From contig JAEUUZ010000058.1 in assembly GCA_016786765.1 (NCBI GenBank), forward strand, positions 1-45,416: a stretch of DNA of 45,416 nucleotides. Direction: 5' to 3'. A model generated the notes under the pieces. It was not told the origin of the DNA. It was given only the letters and a program-made list of their open reading frames with translations, and did not search any database. How positions within the stretch are numbered: position 1 is the first letter of the stretch; every line of letters starts with the position of its first letter. Source of the stretch: Chitinophagales bacterium (lineage in GTDB: Bacteria; Bacteroidota; Bacteroidia; Chitinophagales; LD1). The translations under genes and the position numbers were made by a program. This document shows, one piece after another, positions 28,078 to 35,475 of the stretch.

Positions 28078-29211
28078 TTAGAAGCCTTGTAAGTCAATGT
28101 CTTCAGCAGAGATTACATCTACCTGTTTCTTCATTTTTTTCTGAATCACTTTGAAATGATGTTCATCCTCTGTGGTGATGAATGTAATCGCTTCACCCGG
28201 ATTTTCGGCTCTTCCGGTTCTTCCTATTCTATGCACAAAATCTTTCGGTGAACGCGGTAATTCGTAGTTAATTACGTAAGGCAGAAAAGCGATATCAATT
28301 CCTCTAGAAAGCAAATCGGTAGCCACTAAAACGCGGAGTTTTCCGGTTTTAAAATGGTGTAAGGCATCTGTTCTCGCACCCTGACTTTTTTGACTGTGAA
28401 TGGCTCTGGCTTCAATGCCGTTTTTATTCAATTTATCGGCCACCAAATCGGCTTGATACACTGATGAAGTAAATACCAATACTTGTTGCATTTCTTTTTG
28501 CTTAATCAAATAACGCAATAGTGGACCTTTCTTTTCATCCGAAACCAAATACGCTTGTTGTTGAATGAGGTCAACGTTTTCAATCTCTTGTGCAAGTTGA
28601 ATGACATGCGGTTCATGTAACAACAATTGCTCCATGTGTTGTACATCAGGACTTAAAGTAGCCGAAAATAAAAGGTTTTGCCGTTTTTTGGGTAGCAAGG
28701 CTAAAACCTTATACACCTCTTCTTTGAACCCTAGGTTCAATAGTTTATCGGCTTCGTCTAAAACTAAGGTGCTGATTTCAGAAAGGTGAACAGCCTTTGA
28801 AGCAACCAATTCCAGTAAACGCCCGGGAGTTGCCACTAATACGTTCACATAAATCATTGCTATCATTTGCGTATTGATAGATGCTCCACCATACACAGCC
28901 AAAGATTTAAAGCGAAAGGGAACATAAGCGCCAAATTGTTCAAAAACAGCATTGACCTGCATAGCCAACTCGCGGGTAGGCACAAGCACCAACACATTCA
29001 CATGTCGGTTTTTGGTATCGGTTTTCCCTTCTAAGTTCATGAGAATAGGCAATACATAGCCTGCCGTTTTCCCAGAACCGGTAGGTGCAATACAAAGAAT
29101 ATCCTTATGTTCTAAAATGGCCGGTATGGTCATTTGCTGAATAGGAAAAGGTTTACTGAAGCCTTCTTCAGCCAATGCTTTTCGCAAATAAGGAGATAGA
29201 CCTAACGACAT
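28078..29211 (-). CDS. DEAD-box ATP-dependent RNA helicase (RhlE-like)
   Basis: The protein has 377 residues from the ATG at 29211, which gives a normal N-terminus (MSLGLSPYLRKALAEEGF). ATGs at 29256/29259 would add up to 16 unconserved residues. Motifs are Q (PFPIQQ, 21-26), I (PTGSGKT, 43-49), Ia (PTRELA), II (DEAD, 152-155), III (SAT, 183-185), and V/VI (ATDLLSRGIDI, HRIGRTGRA). There is almost no C-terminal extension, so it is a minimal helicase core of the RhlE/CshA kind. It unwinds RNA in ribosome assembly or decay. It is convergent with ftsZ. Confidence 0.95.
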   Translation of the reverse strand: MSLGLSPYLRKALAEEGFSKPFPIQQMTIPAILEHKDILCIAPTGSGKTAGYVLPILMNLEGKTDTKNRHVNVLVLVPTRELAMQVNAVFEQFGAYVPFRFKSLAVYGGASINTQMIAMIYVNVLVATPGRLLELVASKAVHLSEISTLVLDEADKLLNLGFKEEVYKVLALLPKKRQNLLFSATLSPDVQHMEQLLLHEPHVIQLAQEIENVDLIQQQAYLVSDEKKGPLLRYLIKQKEMQQVLVFTSSVYQADLVADKLNKNGIEARAIHSQKSQGARTDALHHFKTGKLRVLVATDLLSRGIDIAFLPYVINYELPRSPKDFVHRIGRTGRAENPGEAITFITTEDEHHFKVIQKKMKKQVDVISAEDIDLQGF

Positions 29212-29284
29212 TTTGGTTAACGATTGGTGCGTTGTAAAGTAACGCAAACAACTCATCAATCGTTATTTCCGACCACTTTTTTTC

Positions 29285-29641
29285 TTATTCTTTGTCTTTA
29301 CTGCTCAGCAAAAGAAACGCATCGTTTTCCAAAGGCTGATAACCATAATCGTAACAAAAAAAGCAGGTTGTGCCGGTTTTGGTCGTTTTAGTGCCGGTGT
29401 GATAACTGAATTGGAATCCTTTTTCAATCAGTTTCGATTTGCTGATTTTGGTTTTTCCATCCGGATTTAGTTCAAAAAGAATTCTCCGATTTCTTCTCAA
29501 GGCATTATTGATGTTGCGCATGAGGTTGGTTGTGTCGCTGTTCTGCTGGTTGTTGTAAATGTTCCTGCAGTTATCGTCACAGAATTTTTTGTCTGCCCTA
29601 CCTTTAATGGGGTGGTTACAATAGAGGCAAAATTTGTCCAT
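29285..29641 (-). CDS. Small zinc-ribbon protein, function unknown
   Basis: The 118-residue protein has an N-terminal zinc knuckle CLYCNHPI...KKFCDDNCRNIYNN (Cys 5, 8, 21 and 25), then a basic helical stretch. The C-terminal half contains a second Cys pair (CFFC). Similar small proteins are, as far as I recall, widespread in Bacteroidota without a known role; nucleic-acid binding is plausible. It lies divergent from ssb. A GGGTA-TTTT-TACCC inverted repeat (29649-29662) stands just upstream of its start codon. Confidence 0.75.
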   Translation of the reverse strand: MDKFCLYCNHPIKGRADKKFCDDNCRNIYNNQQNSDTTNLMRNINNALRRNRRILFELNPDGKTKISKSKLIEKGFQFSYHTGTKTTKTGTTCFFCYDYGYQPLENDAFLLLSSKDKE

Positions 29642-29648
29642 GATTTTG

Positions 29649-29662
29649 GGGTATTTTTACCC
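29649..29662. promoter_or_regulatory. Inverted repeat GGGTA-TTTT-TACCC before the zinc-ribbon gene
   Basis: A perfect 5-bp inverted repeat with a 4-bp spacer lies 8 bp upstream of the start codon. A second one, GTAAA-GG-TTTAC, is at 29715-29726 in the same divergent gap. Either could be an operator or a 5' UTR hairpin. No regulator is known. Confidence 0.35.
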
Positions 29663-29796
29663 TAAATTAAAAAATATTCGAAAACAACTAATTACAGCCG
29701 AAATACAAACGACTGTAAAGGTTTACTATACGAATAATCCTTTTTTTGTATTTCATATTTGCGTCATCATTTTTTAACCCCAAAACCAAAAAAAAT

Positions 29797-30132
29797 ATGA
29801 GCTCTATGAGAAACAGTGTTCGGCTGATTGGCAATATCGGCAACGAACCCGAAATCAAAAAATTAGACGGAGAAAAAAAACTCGCTAAGTTTTCTTTAGC
29901 AACAAATGAGACCTACAAGAACGACAAAGGTGAGAAAATCACTGAAACCCAATGGCATAATTTAATTGCTTGGGGGGCTACAGCCGGTATTATTGAAAAG
30001 TATACTAAAAAGGGTCAAGAGATTGCTGTAGAAGGTAAACTTACTTCAAAAAATTATACCGATAAAGAAGGTATAAAGCGATATGTTACTGAAATTGTTG
30101 TCAGCGATGTATTGCTTTTAGCAAAAAGTTAG
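29797..30132 (+). CDS. ssb: Single-stranded DNA-binding protein, short form without acidic tail
   Basis: The protein has 111 residues from the ATG at 29797 (alternative ATG at 29806, MRNSVRL). The OB-fold landmarks are NSVRLIGNIGNEPEIK, FSLATNETYKN, TQWHNLIAWG, KGQEIAVEGKL and YVTEIVVSDVLLL. The protein ends directly after the OB fold with LLAKS. The flexible region and the acidic DDxPF tip that recruits repair proteins in full-length SSBs are missing. It may therefore be an accessory SSB, with a tailed copy elsewhere. It is monocistronic and has its own terminator. Confidence 0.92.
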   Translation: MSSMRNSVRLIGNIGNEPEIKKLDGEKKLAKFSLATNETYKNDKGEKITETQWHNLIAWGATAGIIEKYTKKGQEIAVEGKLTSKNYTDKEGIKRYVTEIVVSDVLLLAKS

Positions 30133-30154
30133 TAGTCGGGAGTAGTTGGATGGT

Positions 30155-30186
30155 AAAGCGTAGTCTGAGGGGGCTACGCTTTTTTT
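30155..30186 (+). terminator. Intrinsic terminator after ssb
   Basis: AAAGCGTAG (30155-30163) and CTACGCTTT (30174-30182) form a 9-bp stem with a 10-base loop, followed by a T run to 30186. It sits between convergent ssb and the Lys1-like gene. Confidence 0.88.
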
Positions 30187-30198
30187 GTTCCATCACAA

Positions 30199-31404
30199 TT
30201 AATGCTCAGCAGCGTAATCATTTAAATAGCTATACTTTTCAGTTAATGTTCCGTTTTTGACAATCGTTGCATCTTTAATTACACGGCTGTCTTGAATCAA
30301 TAATTCAGGGATTACTCTGCTGATAATCATATTCCCAAAATCTTCCGATGCATCTCGCGGTAATTCATTGGGTAAATTATCAATAGCCATTATATCAATA
30401 GAAAAATTGTTGAACGTTTGACAAAGCGAACCTGTTTCAGGATTGTAACCATAATAAGGATCGGCTATAGATGATGCATGCAATGTTGAAGGCACCGAAG
30501 ATTCAGGCGCAATGTCGCAGGTGATATCAGAAATGATTTTAATCTTGAAATCGCGTTCTTGCATTTGCTCTTTACTGAAGAAAGCAGGTATTCTTGTATC
30601 CCAATAAATGCCATTGATCATCACATCACTTACTTTGGTAAAAGGATAAAAGCTTGAACTGTATGTATGTGGATTTGCATGGTAATCGGCTGCATCAAAT
30701 GCTTCTTGTTCCGGCTTGTAGAATAAATTTTTGGTATCGAGTTGGGTGTACACCAATTCATCAAATTCTTTATAACAAAAGTCGTACGGACTCACTTTTT
30801 TTACCTTCATAATGTCGAGCAAAAAGGCTGCGCCTTCACTCACACGACCGTTTCCGGTGAGAACAATTTTCCAATTCGGCAAATCCATATATTCGAATTC
30901 TTTTTGCGCTTCCGCAAAATTCAAACAATCTATCATTTGGCGCATGCGGAATCGGCTTGTTTTAAAGCCTATCATTCGAATGGCGTGGTATGCTCCCACA
31001 ATGCCGGCCCAACGTCCAAAAGCAATAATGCGTTTGCCGTTTTTATCGGTCATACATTCATAATCTAACAATGTAGATTTATCGCGAATAATCTGCTGTA
31101 ACAGCTTTCTGTTTTGTGGTTGCTTTTTAATGGTATGCGAAAAAAACACATAGGTTTTTGCTTTGAGTAAGCACTCTACGGGAACTTCCTTCACGCCAAA
31201 AAGGATATCGCAATGGCTAATGTCTTCCTGTAAAATTACATTATGGTATTGGTACTCTTCATTCGTGAAACATCTGTGTTTGCTAGGTTGTACGTATATC
31301 TCAATATTCGGAAAACGTTCTGCAATTGCTTTGCATTGCGAAGGTGTAAGTGGTACCCGCGCATCTCTTGGTTTCTTTTCTTCTCTTAAAATTCCAATCT
31401 TCAT
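30199..31404 (-). CDS. Saccharopine dehydrogenase (Lys1/LKR)-like NAD(P)-dependent oxidoreductase
   Basis: The 401-residue protein belongs to the alanine dehydrogenase/transhydrogenase N-domain family. The N-terminus MKIGILREEKKPRDARVPLTP is characteristic. The segments GVKEVP (Lys72) and FSHTIK (His90) lie where Lys1-type saccharopine dehydrogenases keep their catalytic Lys and His. The dinucleotide loop is LTGNGRVSEGA (182-192). Likely reactions are saccharopine formation or cleavage in lysine metabolism, or a related reductive amination. No other lysine-pathway gene is nearby, so the substrate is uncertain. It is divergent from an SDR gene with an 84-bp gap. Confidence 0.75.
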   Translation of the reverse strand: MKIGILREEKKPRDARVPLTPSQCKAIAERFPNIEIYVQPSKHRCFTNEEYQYHNVILQEDISHCDILFGVKEVPVECLLKAKTYVFFSHTIKKQPQNRKLLQQIIRDKSTLLDYECMTDKNGKRIIAFGRWAGIVGAYHAIRMIGFKTSRFRMRQMIDCLNFAEAQKEFEYMDLPNWKIVLTGNGRVSEGAAFLLDIMKVKKVSPYDFCYKEFDELVYTQLDTKNLFYKPEQEAFDAADYHANPHTYSSSFYPFTKVSDVMINGIYWDTRIPAFFSKEQMQERDFKIKIISDITCDIAPESSVPSTLHASSIADPYYGYNPETGSLCQTFNNFSIDIMAIDNLPNELPRDASEDFGNMIISRVIPELLIQDSRVIKDATIVKNGTLTEKYSYLNDYAAEH

Positions 31405-31488
31405 TCATCGAAAATAGCAGAAAGATTTAATTTCAAACTATAGTGGTTTTTGAAAAGAATTTATCAACTTTAAGACTAACTTAATAGC

Positions 31489-32307
31489 ATGCAAAATTTC
31501 AAGGATAAAATAATTGTTATAACCGGAGCCGGATCGGGTATGGGGCGCACATTAGCACTGCAGCTAGCCCAACGCGGTGCATTGGTTTTATTATCCGATA
31601 TTCATGAAGTGGGGTTAGCAGAGACCGAGCAACTGGTTCAACAACAAGGCGGACGATGCAAATCCTATAAAGTGGATGTAGGCGATAAACCTCAAGTGGA
31701 AGCCTTTGCTAAAGCTGTACTGGATGAGTTTACGTTTATTGATGTATTGATCAATAATGCAGGGATGGCTATTGGTAAAGCCTCATTCGATGAAATTCCA
31801 ATGGCTGATTTTGAGCGATTAATCAACGTAAATTTATGGGGTGTCATTCAGCATACCAAGTTATTCTTACCAACCATGCTTACTCGTCCCGAAGCAGCTA
31901 TTGTCAATACATCTAGTGTTTTTGGATTGTTTCCGGTGCCATCGCAAGTGCCGTACTGTGTTTCGAAGTATGCTGTTCGTGGGTTCACAGAAACGCTTCG
32001 CATGGAATTGAATGGAACGAATGTTGCGGTTACCTGTGTGCATCCCGGGGGTATAAAAACCAATATTGTGAATTATGGTATTCATTATAATGATGGCGAA
32101 AAAGTAAAAGCCGAGTTCGATAAAGTAGCCATCACTTCTGCCGAGAAAGCGGCTTCCATTATCATTCGCGCCATCGAGAAAAAGGCGAAACGTGTGATGG
32201 TGGGGCCCGATGCTAAATTGATACGGTTCGTTAGTCAGCTTAGTCCCAATTTATTAGATTCGTTTGTGCTAAGGCGACAGCAGCAACTCAATGCGAAGTT
32301 AAAGTGA
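31489..32307 (+). CDS. Short-chain dehydrogenase/reductase
   Basis: The 272-residue classical SDR has the cofactor loop TGAGSGMG (12-19), NNAG (89-92) and catalytic Ser142/143, Tyr156 and Lys160 (YCVSK). Asp37 at the end of strand 2 suggests NAD preference over NADP. The C-terminal 60 residues are basic (KAAKRVMV-type region, SPNLLDSFVLRRQQQLN) and may touch membrane or a hydrophobic substrate. It probably oxidises or reduces an alcohol/ketone of lipid nature, but no context supports a specific substrate. Confidence 0.85.
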   Translation: MQNFKDKIIVITGAGSGMGRTLALQLAQRGALVLLSDIHEVGLAETEQLVQQQGGRCKSYKVDVGDKPQVEAFAKAVLDEFTFIDVLINNAGMAIGKASFDEIPMADFERLINVNLWGVIQHTKLFLPTMLTRPEAAIVNTSSVFGLFPVPSQVPYCVSKYAVRGFTETLRMELNGTNVAVTCVHPGGIKTNIVNYGIHYNDGEKVKAEFDKVAITSAEKAASIIIRAIEKKAKRVMVGPDAKLIRFVSQLSPNLLDSFVLRRQQQLNAKLK

Positions 32308-32441
32308 TAAAGGAATATGTGTGGTTTTGAAGAACGGCTCCATGTTTTGGTGCGTTTCCATCTCTATTTTTGTTTATTTCATTTTCTAGATAAAAATCTT
32401 TTTGTTTAGATTAGCCTATCTTTAATATATTAATAATCAAT

Positions 32442-34994
32442 ATGAAACAACGAGTTTTACTTTTACTGTTCGCTATAATTTTTGGAAGTATTAGTTTGAG
32501 CAGTTATCGCGATGGATATGCTTTTAATGGAAGTGACGGCTCAGGCGCTACAAGCGCTGCCGGTTGCTCTTGCCATAATACAACAAATTCCTTAAACACC
32601 ACCGTGGAACTAGATTCTGCAGGTGTTCCGGTTACAAGCTATGTGCCCGGTGGAAGTTATACCGTGAAAATAACAGCTACCAATTCCAGTGCAACTTCTT
32701 GGCCGAAATACGGTTTCCAACTTGCATCTGTAAAAGTAACAGGCTCGGGTACTGGCTCTGCTCAACAAGCAGGCACTTGGAGCTCAACCTTACCGGCAAG
32801 TGTTCATCAAATTAATTTGTCCATTCCAATTATTGAGCATAGTACACCCATTAATGCTACTTCAGGTACCGGTGGATCGGGCACTACCTATACGCAAACT
32901 ATTCCATGGACCGCTCCTGCCTCTGGAACCGGTTCTATTAAGCTGTACGGAATAATTAATGCTGTTAATGGTAACAATGGTTCAAATGGCGATGGATATA
33001 AAGCGGCTACTGCAAAAACAATTACTGAAGTAGTGGCACCCGTTACCGCAGGAGTTTCTATTGCCGTTACTCAGGGCTCTAATACTATATGTGCAGGGTC
33101 ATCGGTAACGTTTACGGCAACACCTACCAATGGTGGAACAACACCAACCTACCAATGGAAGGTAGATGGCGCCAACGCTGGCACAGGGGCAACGTTTACA
33201 TCAACCACACTTACTAACGGACAAGTAGTTACTTGTGTCATGACGTCTAATTTGCCCGGTGTACTTGGTAATCCGGCAACGTCTAACGCCATTACCATGA
33301 CCGTAAAAGCTAAATCAAGCAGCACCGTTAATGCAACTATTTGCCAAGGACAATCCTATTTCTTTAATGGCGGAAATAGAACAACAGCCGGAACTTATCT
33401 CGATACGTTGTTAAATGCAGTTGGATGCGATAGTTTAATTACCCTGCAATTGAGCGTAACGCCCAAAACATTTGGTTCCATCAGTGCTTCTATTTGTCAA
33501 GGACAGTCATATTTCTTTAATGGCCTTAACTTAACTTCTCCCGGAACCTACTTAGATACCTTGTTGAATGCTGCCAATTGCGATAGTATTTTAACACTTA
33601 ATCTCAGCGTCAAAGCAAAGTCGTTAACTACCATCAATCAAGGAATTTGCCAGGGGCAGTCGTTTAGTTTTAATGGTTCAGCACTCACAAGTACCGGAAC
33701 CTATTTCGATACACTACAAAATAGCGCAGGCTGCGACAGCATTATTACACTAAATTTAACCGTGAACCAAAAAACATTTGGAACCATCAACAAATCCATT
33801 TGCCAAGGCAGTTCATTCTTCTTTAATGGAAATAATCTTACCGCTGCCGGTACCTATCTCGACACGCTCACAAATAGTAACAATTGCGATAGCGTACTTA
33901 CATTAAATCTATCTCTTGCCAATTATACTTCAGGCACAGCGAGTGTAAGTATTTGTCAAGGACAATCTTATTTTTTCAATGGAGCGAATCTAACAACTGC
34001 CGGAACCTACAAAGACACTTTTACTGTTTCAGGTGCTTGCGATAGTATTCTCACGCTCACACTTTCAGTAAAGCAACCTACAGCAGCATCAATAAGCAAT
34101 TCAATTTGTGCAGGACAATCCTTTTTATTCAATGGAAATAACATAACAGTAGCCGGAACCTATAAGGATACATTGTTGAACAGTGTAGGTTGCGATAGTA
34201 TTCTCACACTCACACTTTCAGTGAAGCAACCCACAGCAGCATCCATCAATAAAACGATCTGTGCAGGGCAATCCTATTTTTTCAATGGAGGCAACTTAAC
34301 CGTAGCCGGAACCTATAAAGACACGTTGTTAAACAGTGCAGGTTGTGATAGTGTATTAACCTTGAACTTAACTGTTTCTCCATTAAAGGCTGGAACGTTA
34401 AGTGCATCGATTTGCCAAGGCGAATCGTATGCGTTCAATGGTGCTAATTTAACTTCAGCAGGCACTTACAAAGATACGTTGACCGTGAGTGGTGCTTGCG
34501 ACAGTATTGTTACTTTAACCTTAACGGTTAAACCATTACCAACTGTTTCAATAACACAAACAAATGCAAATACAGTTACTGCAACAGCCGGATTTACAAG
34601 TTATGAGTGGTATCTGAATGGAACATTACTAACTACCACCACTTCAGGCGTATTAACAGTAACCTCCAATGGAACGTATACCGTAAAAGTAGCGAGCAAT
34701 GGTTGTAGCGCTACATCAGCACCTTTGAACGTGCAGATTGGCGGAATTAACGATATACATGTTGGGCAGTTGAACTTGTATCCTAACCCGGCAAACCAAC
34801 AATTAACGATTGAAGTGGCGAATTGGAATCAATTACAGGAAGGTACACTCGTAAATATTTATGATGTATTGGGCAAAGTTTTAATGAGCGAAAAATTGTT
34901 GGATGAAAAGACCACACTCAACATTGAACGTTTACAAAAAGGAATTTATTTTGCACGAGTGAACGATAGCTTTGTTCGATTTGTAAAAGAATAA
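32442..34994 (+). CDS. T9SS-secreted repeat protein with CxCH-type N-terminal domain
   Basis: The 850-residue protein begins with a signal peptide (about 1-22). The N-terminal domain contains GSDGSGATSAAGCSCHN and then a beta domain, matching my memory of choice-of-anchor V proteins; those usually have CxxCH, here it is CSCH. An Ig-like domain (about 205-290) follows, then eight consecutive 51-residue repeats (300-703). Each repeat has ICQGQSYFFNG near its start and one CDS motif. A final beta domain leads to a type A T9SS tail from LNLYPNPANQQ (777) to the end. It should be an elongated surface or matrix adhesin. Two Cys per repeat suggest one disulfide per repeat. A hairpin terminator follows. 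Confidence 0.88.
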   Translation: MKQRVLLLLFAIIFGSISLSSYRDGYAFNGSDGSGATSAAGCSCHNTTNSLNTTVELDSAGVPVTSYVPGGSYTVKITATNSSATSWPKYGFQLASVKVTGSGTGSAQQAGTWSSTLPASVHQINLSIPIIEHSTPINATSGTGGSGTTYTQTIPWTAPASGTGSIKLYGIINAVNGNNGSNGDGYKAATAKTITEVVAPVTAGVSIAVTQGSNTICAGSSVTFTATPTNGGTTPTYQWKVDGANAGTGATFTSTTLTNGQVVTCVMTSNLPGVLGNPATSNAITMTVKAKSSSTVNATICQGQSYFFNGGNRTTAGTYLDTLLNAVGCDSLITLQLSVTPKTFGSISASICQGQSYFFNGLNLTSPGTYLDTLLNAANCDSILTLNLSVKAKSLTTINQGICQGQSFSFNGSALTSTGTYFDTLQNSAGCDSIITLNLTVNQKTFGTINKSICQGSSFFFNGNNLTAAGTYLDTLTNSNNCDSVLTLNLSLANYTSGTASVSICQGQSYFFNGANLTTAGTYKDTFTVSGACDSILTLTLSVKQPTAASISNSICAGQSFLFNGNNITVAGTYKDTLLNSVGCDSILTLTLSVKQPTAASINKTICAGQSYFFNGGNLTVAGTYKDTLLNSAGCDSVLTLNLTVSPLKAGTLSASICQGESYAFNGANLTSAGTYKDTLTVSGACDSIVTLTLTVKPLPTVSITQTNANTVTATAGFTSYEWYLNGTLLTTTTSGVLTVTSNGTYTVKVASNGCSATSAPLNVQIGGINDIHVGQLNLYPNPANQQLTIEVANWNQLQEGTLVNIYDVLGKVLMSEKLLDEKTTLNIERLQKGIYFARVNDSFVRFVKE
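33339..34553 (+). repeat. Eight tandem 153-bp coding repeats
   Basis: Repeat starts (ICQG/ICAG codons) run from 33339 to 34410 with an exact 153-bp period: first and eighth are 1071 bp (7 x 153) apart. The protein units have invariant Cys2 and Cys30, and the pattern FNG-x-N-L-T-x-x-GTY-x-DT. Units 5-7 share the linker KQPTAASI and are the most alike at DNA level, suggesting recent duplication there. Confidence 0.9.
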
Positions 34995-35014
34995 AAACAT
35001 TCAACTCAATACGA

Positions 35015-35044
35015 AAAGGTTGGCCAAATGGTCAGCCTTTTTTT
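35015..35044 (+). terminator. Intrinsic terminator after the repeat protein
   Basis: AAAGGTTGGCC (35015-35025) pairs with GGTCAGCCTTT (35030-35040) through an 11-bp stem with two G-U pairs and loop AAAT, followed by T residues to 35044. Confidence 0.85.
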
Positions 35045-35116
35045 GTGCTGTTTACAAAAAAGGTATGCACATAACGCATTGAATAGGTTTCAAATTGTTT
35101 GGAAATTTATGCCGTT

Positions 35117-35219
35117 GGCCGTGTCCCCGCTAAGAAGCGCGGTCGGGCTTTCCGCTTCAATCTTATCCCGCTCTGAAGCGGGAAAAGGATTTTCGCTCAA
35201 TCCCTCACGGGGCATTTCG
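35117..35219 (+). repeat. Intergenic repeat family, copy A
   Basis: The copy begins GGCCGTGTCCCC, contains GCGGTCGGGCTTTCCGC and ends CAATCCCTCACGGGGCATT. The same landmarks in the same order are found on the minus strand at 37101-37200 (copy B), about 2 kb away. The middle is variable and in this copy carries two hairpins. Confidence 0.7.
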
Positions 35220-35290
35220 TTGCATTGTAGTTTACAATGCTGTAGGGTGTTTCCATTGCACTTCGACATGTACCGCAGGCATGTCGAAGT
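35134..35290. other. Row of four inverted repeats (possible structured RNA or DNA element)
   Basis: The row is GAAGCG/CGCTTC (35134-35158), CCCGCT-CTGA-AGCGGG (35167-35182), GCATTGTA-GTT-TACAATGC (35222-35240) and ACTTCGACATG-9-CATGTCGAAGT (35260-35290). Stems of 6, 6, 8 and 11 bp are all perfect. None is followed by a T run, so they are not ordinary terminators. Confidence 0.65.
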
Positions 35291-35475
35291 TGAGTCCTTT
35301 GCTTTTATTTGTCGCCTAAACAACAAACAACCTGGCACAAGAATGCAGCAAGGCCCCATCTAGCGCGTGTGTTTTTCACTCGTGCTTACCTATATAAAAT
35401 TATACTATTTGAAATTCTGGTTGGTAGCGGAACACCAACTAGTGGGGAATGCCAACGTAAATAGTTAAGCTAAAC

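Larger units (their letters stand above)
35045..35475. other. 431-bp gap between convergent genes holding a repeat and a hairpin row
   Basis: I see no credible gene. Open frames here (35028-35363 plus, 35090-35359 minus) lack any recognisable domain and run through inverted repeats. The gap holds repeat copy A (35117-35219) and four hairpins between 35134 and 35290, listed separately. Base composition of this part is clearly richer in G+C than neighbouring gaps. Confidence 0.7.

Noticed and set aside
33339..34553. CRISPR-like or satellite array
   Set aside because: The 153-bp units are coding in one frame, differ mainly at synonymous or surface positions, and form a continuous protein repeat.
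35028..35363. Open frame of 111 residues in the gap after the repeat protein
   Set aside because: It starts inside the terminator hairpin, has no domain, contains several inverted repeats, and a second frame on the other strand covers the same bases. Composition is that of repeat DNA.
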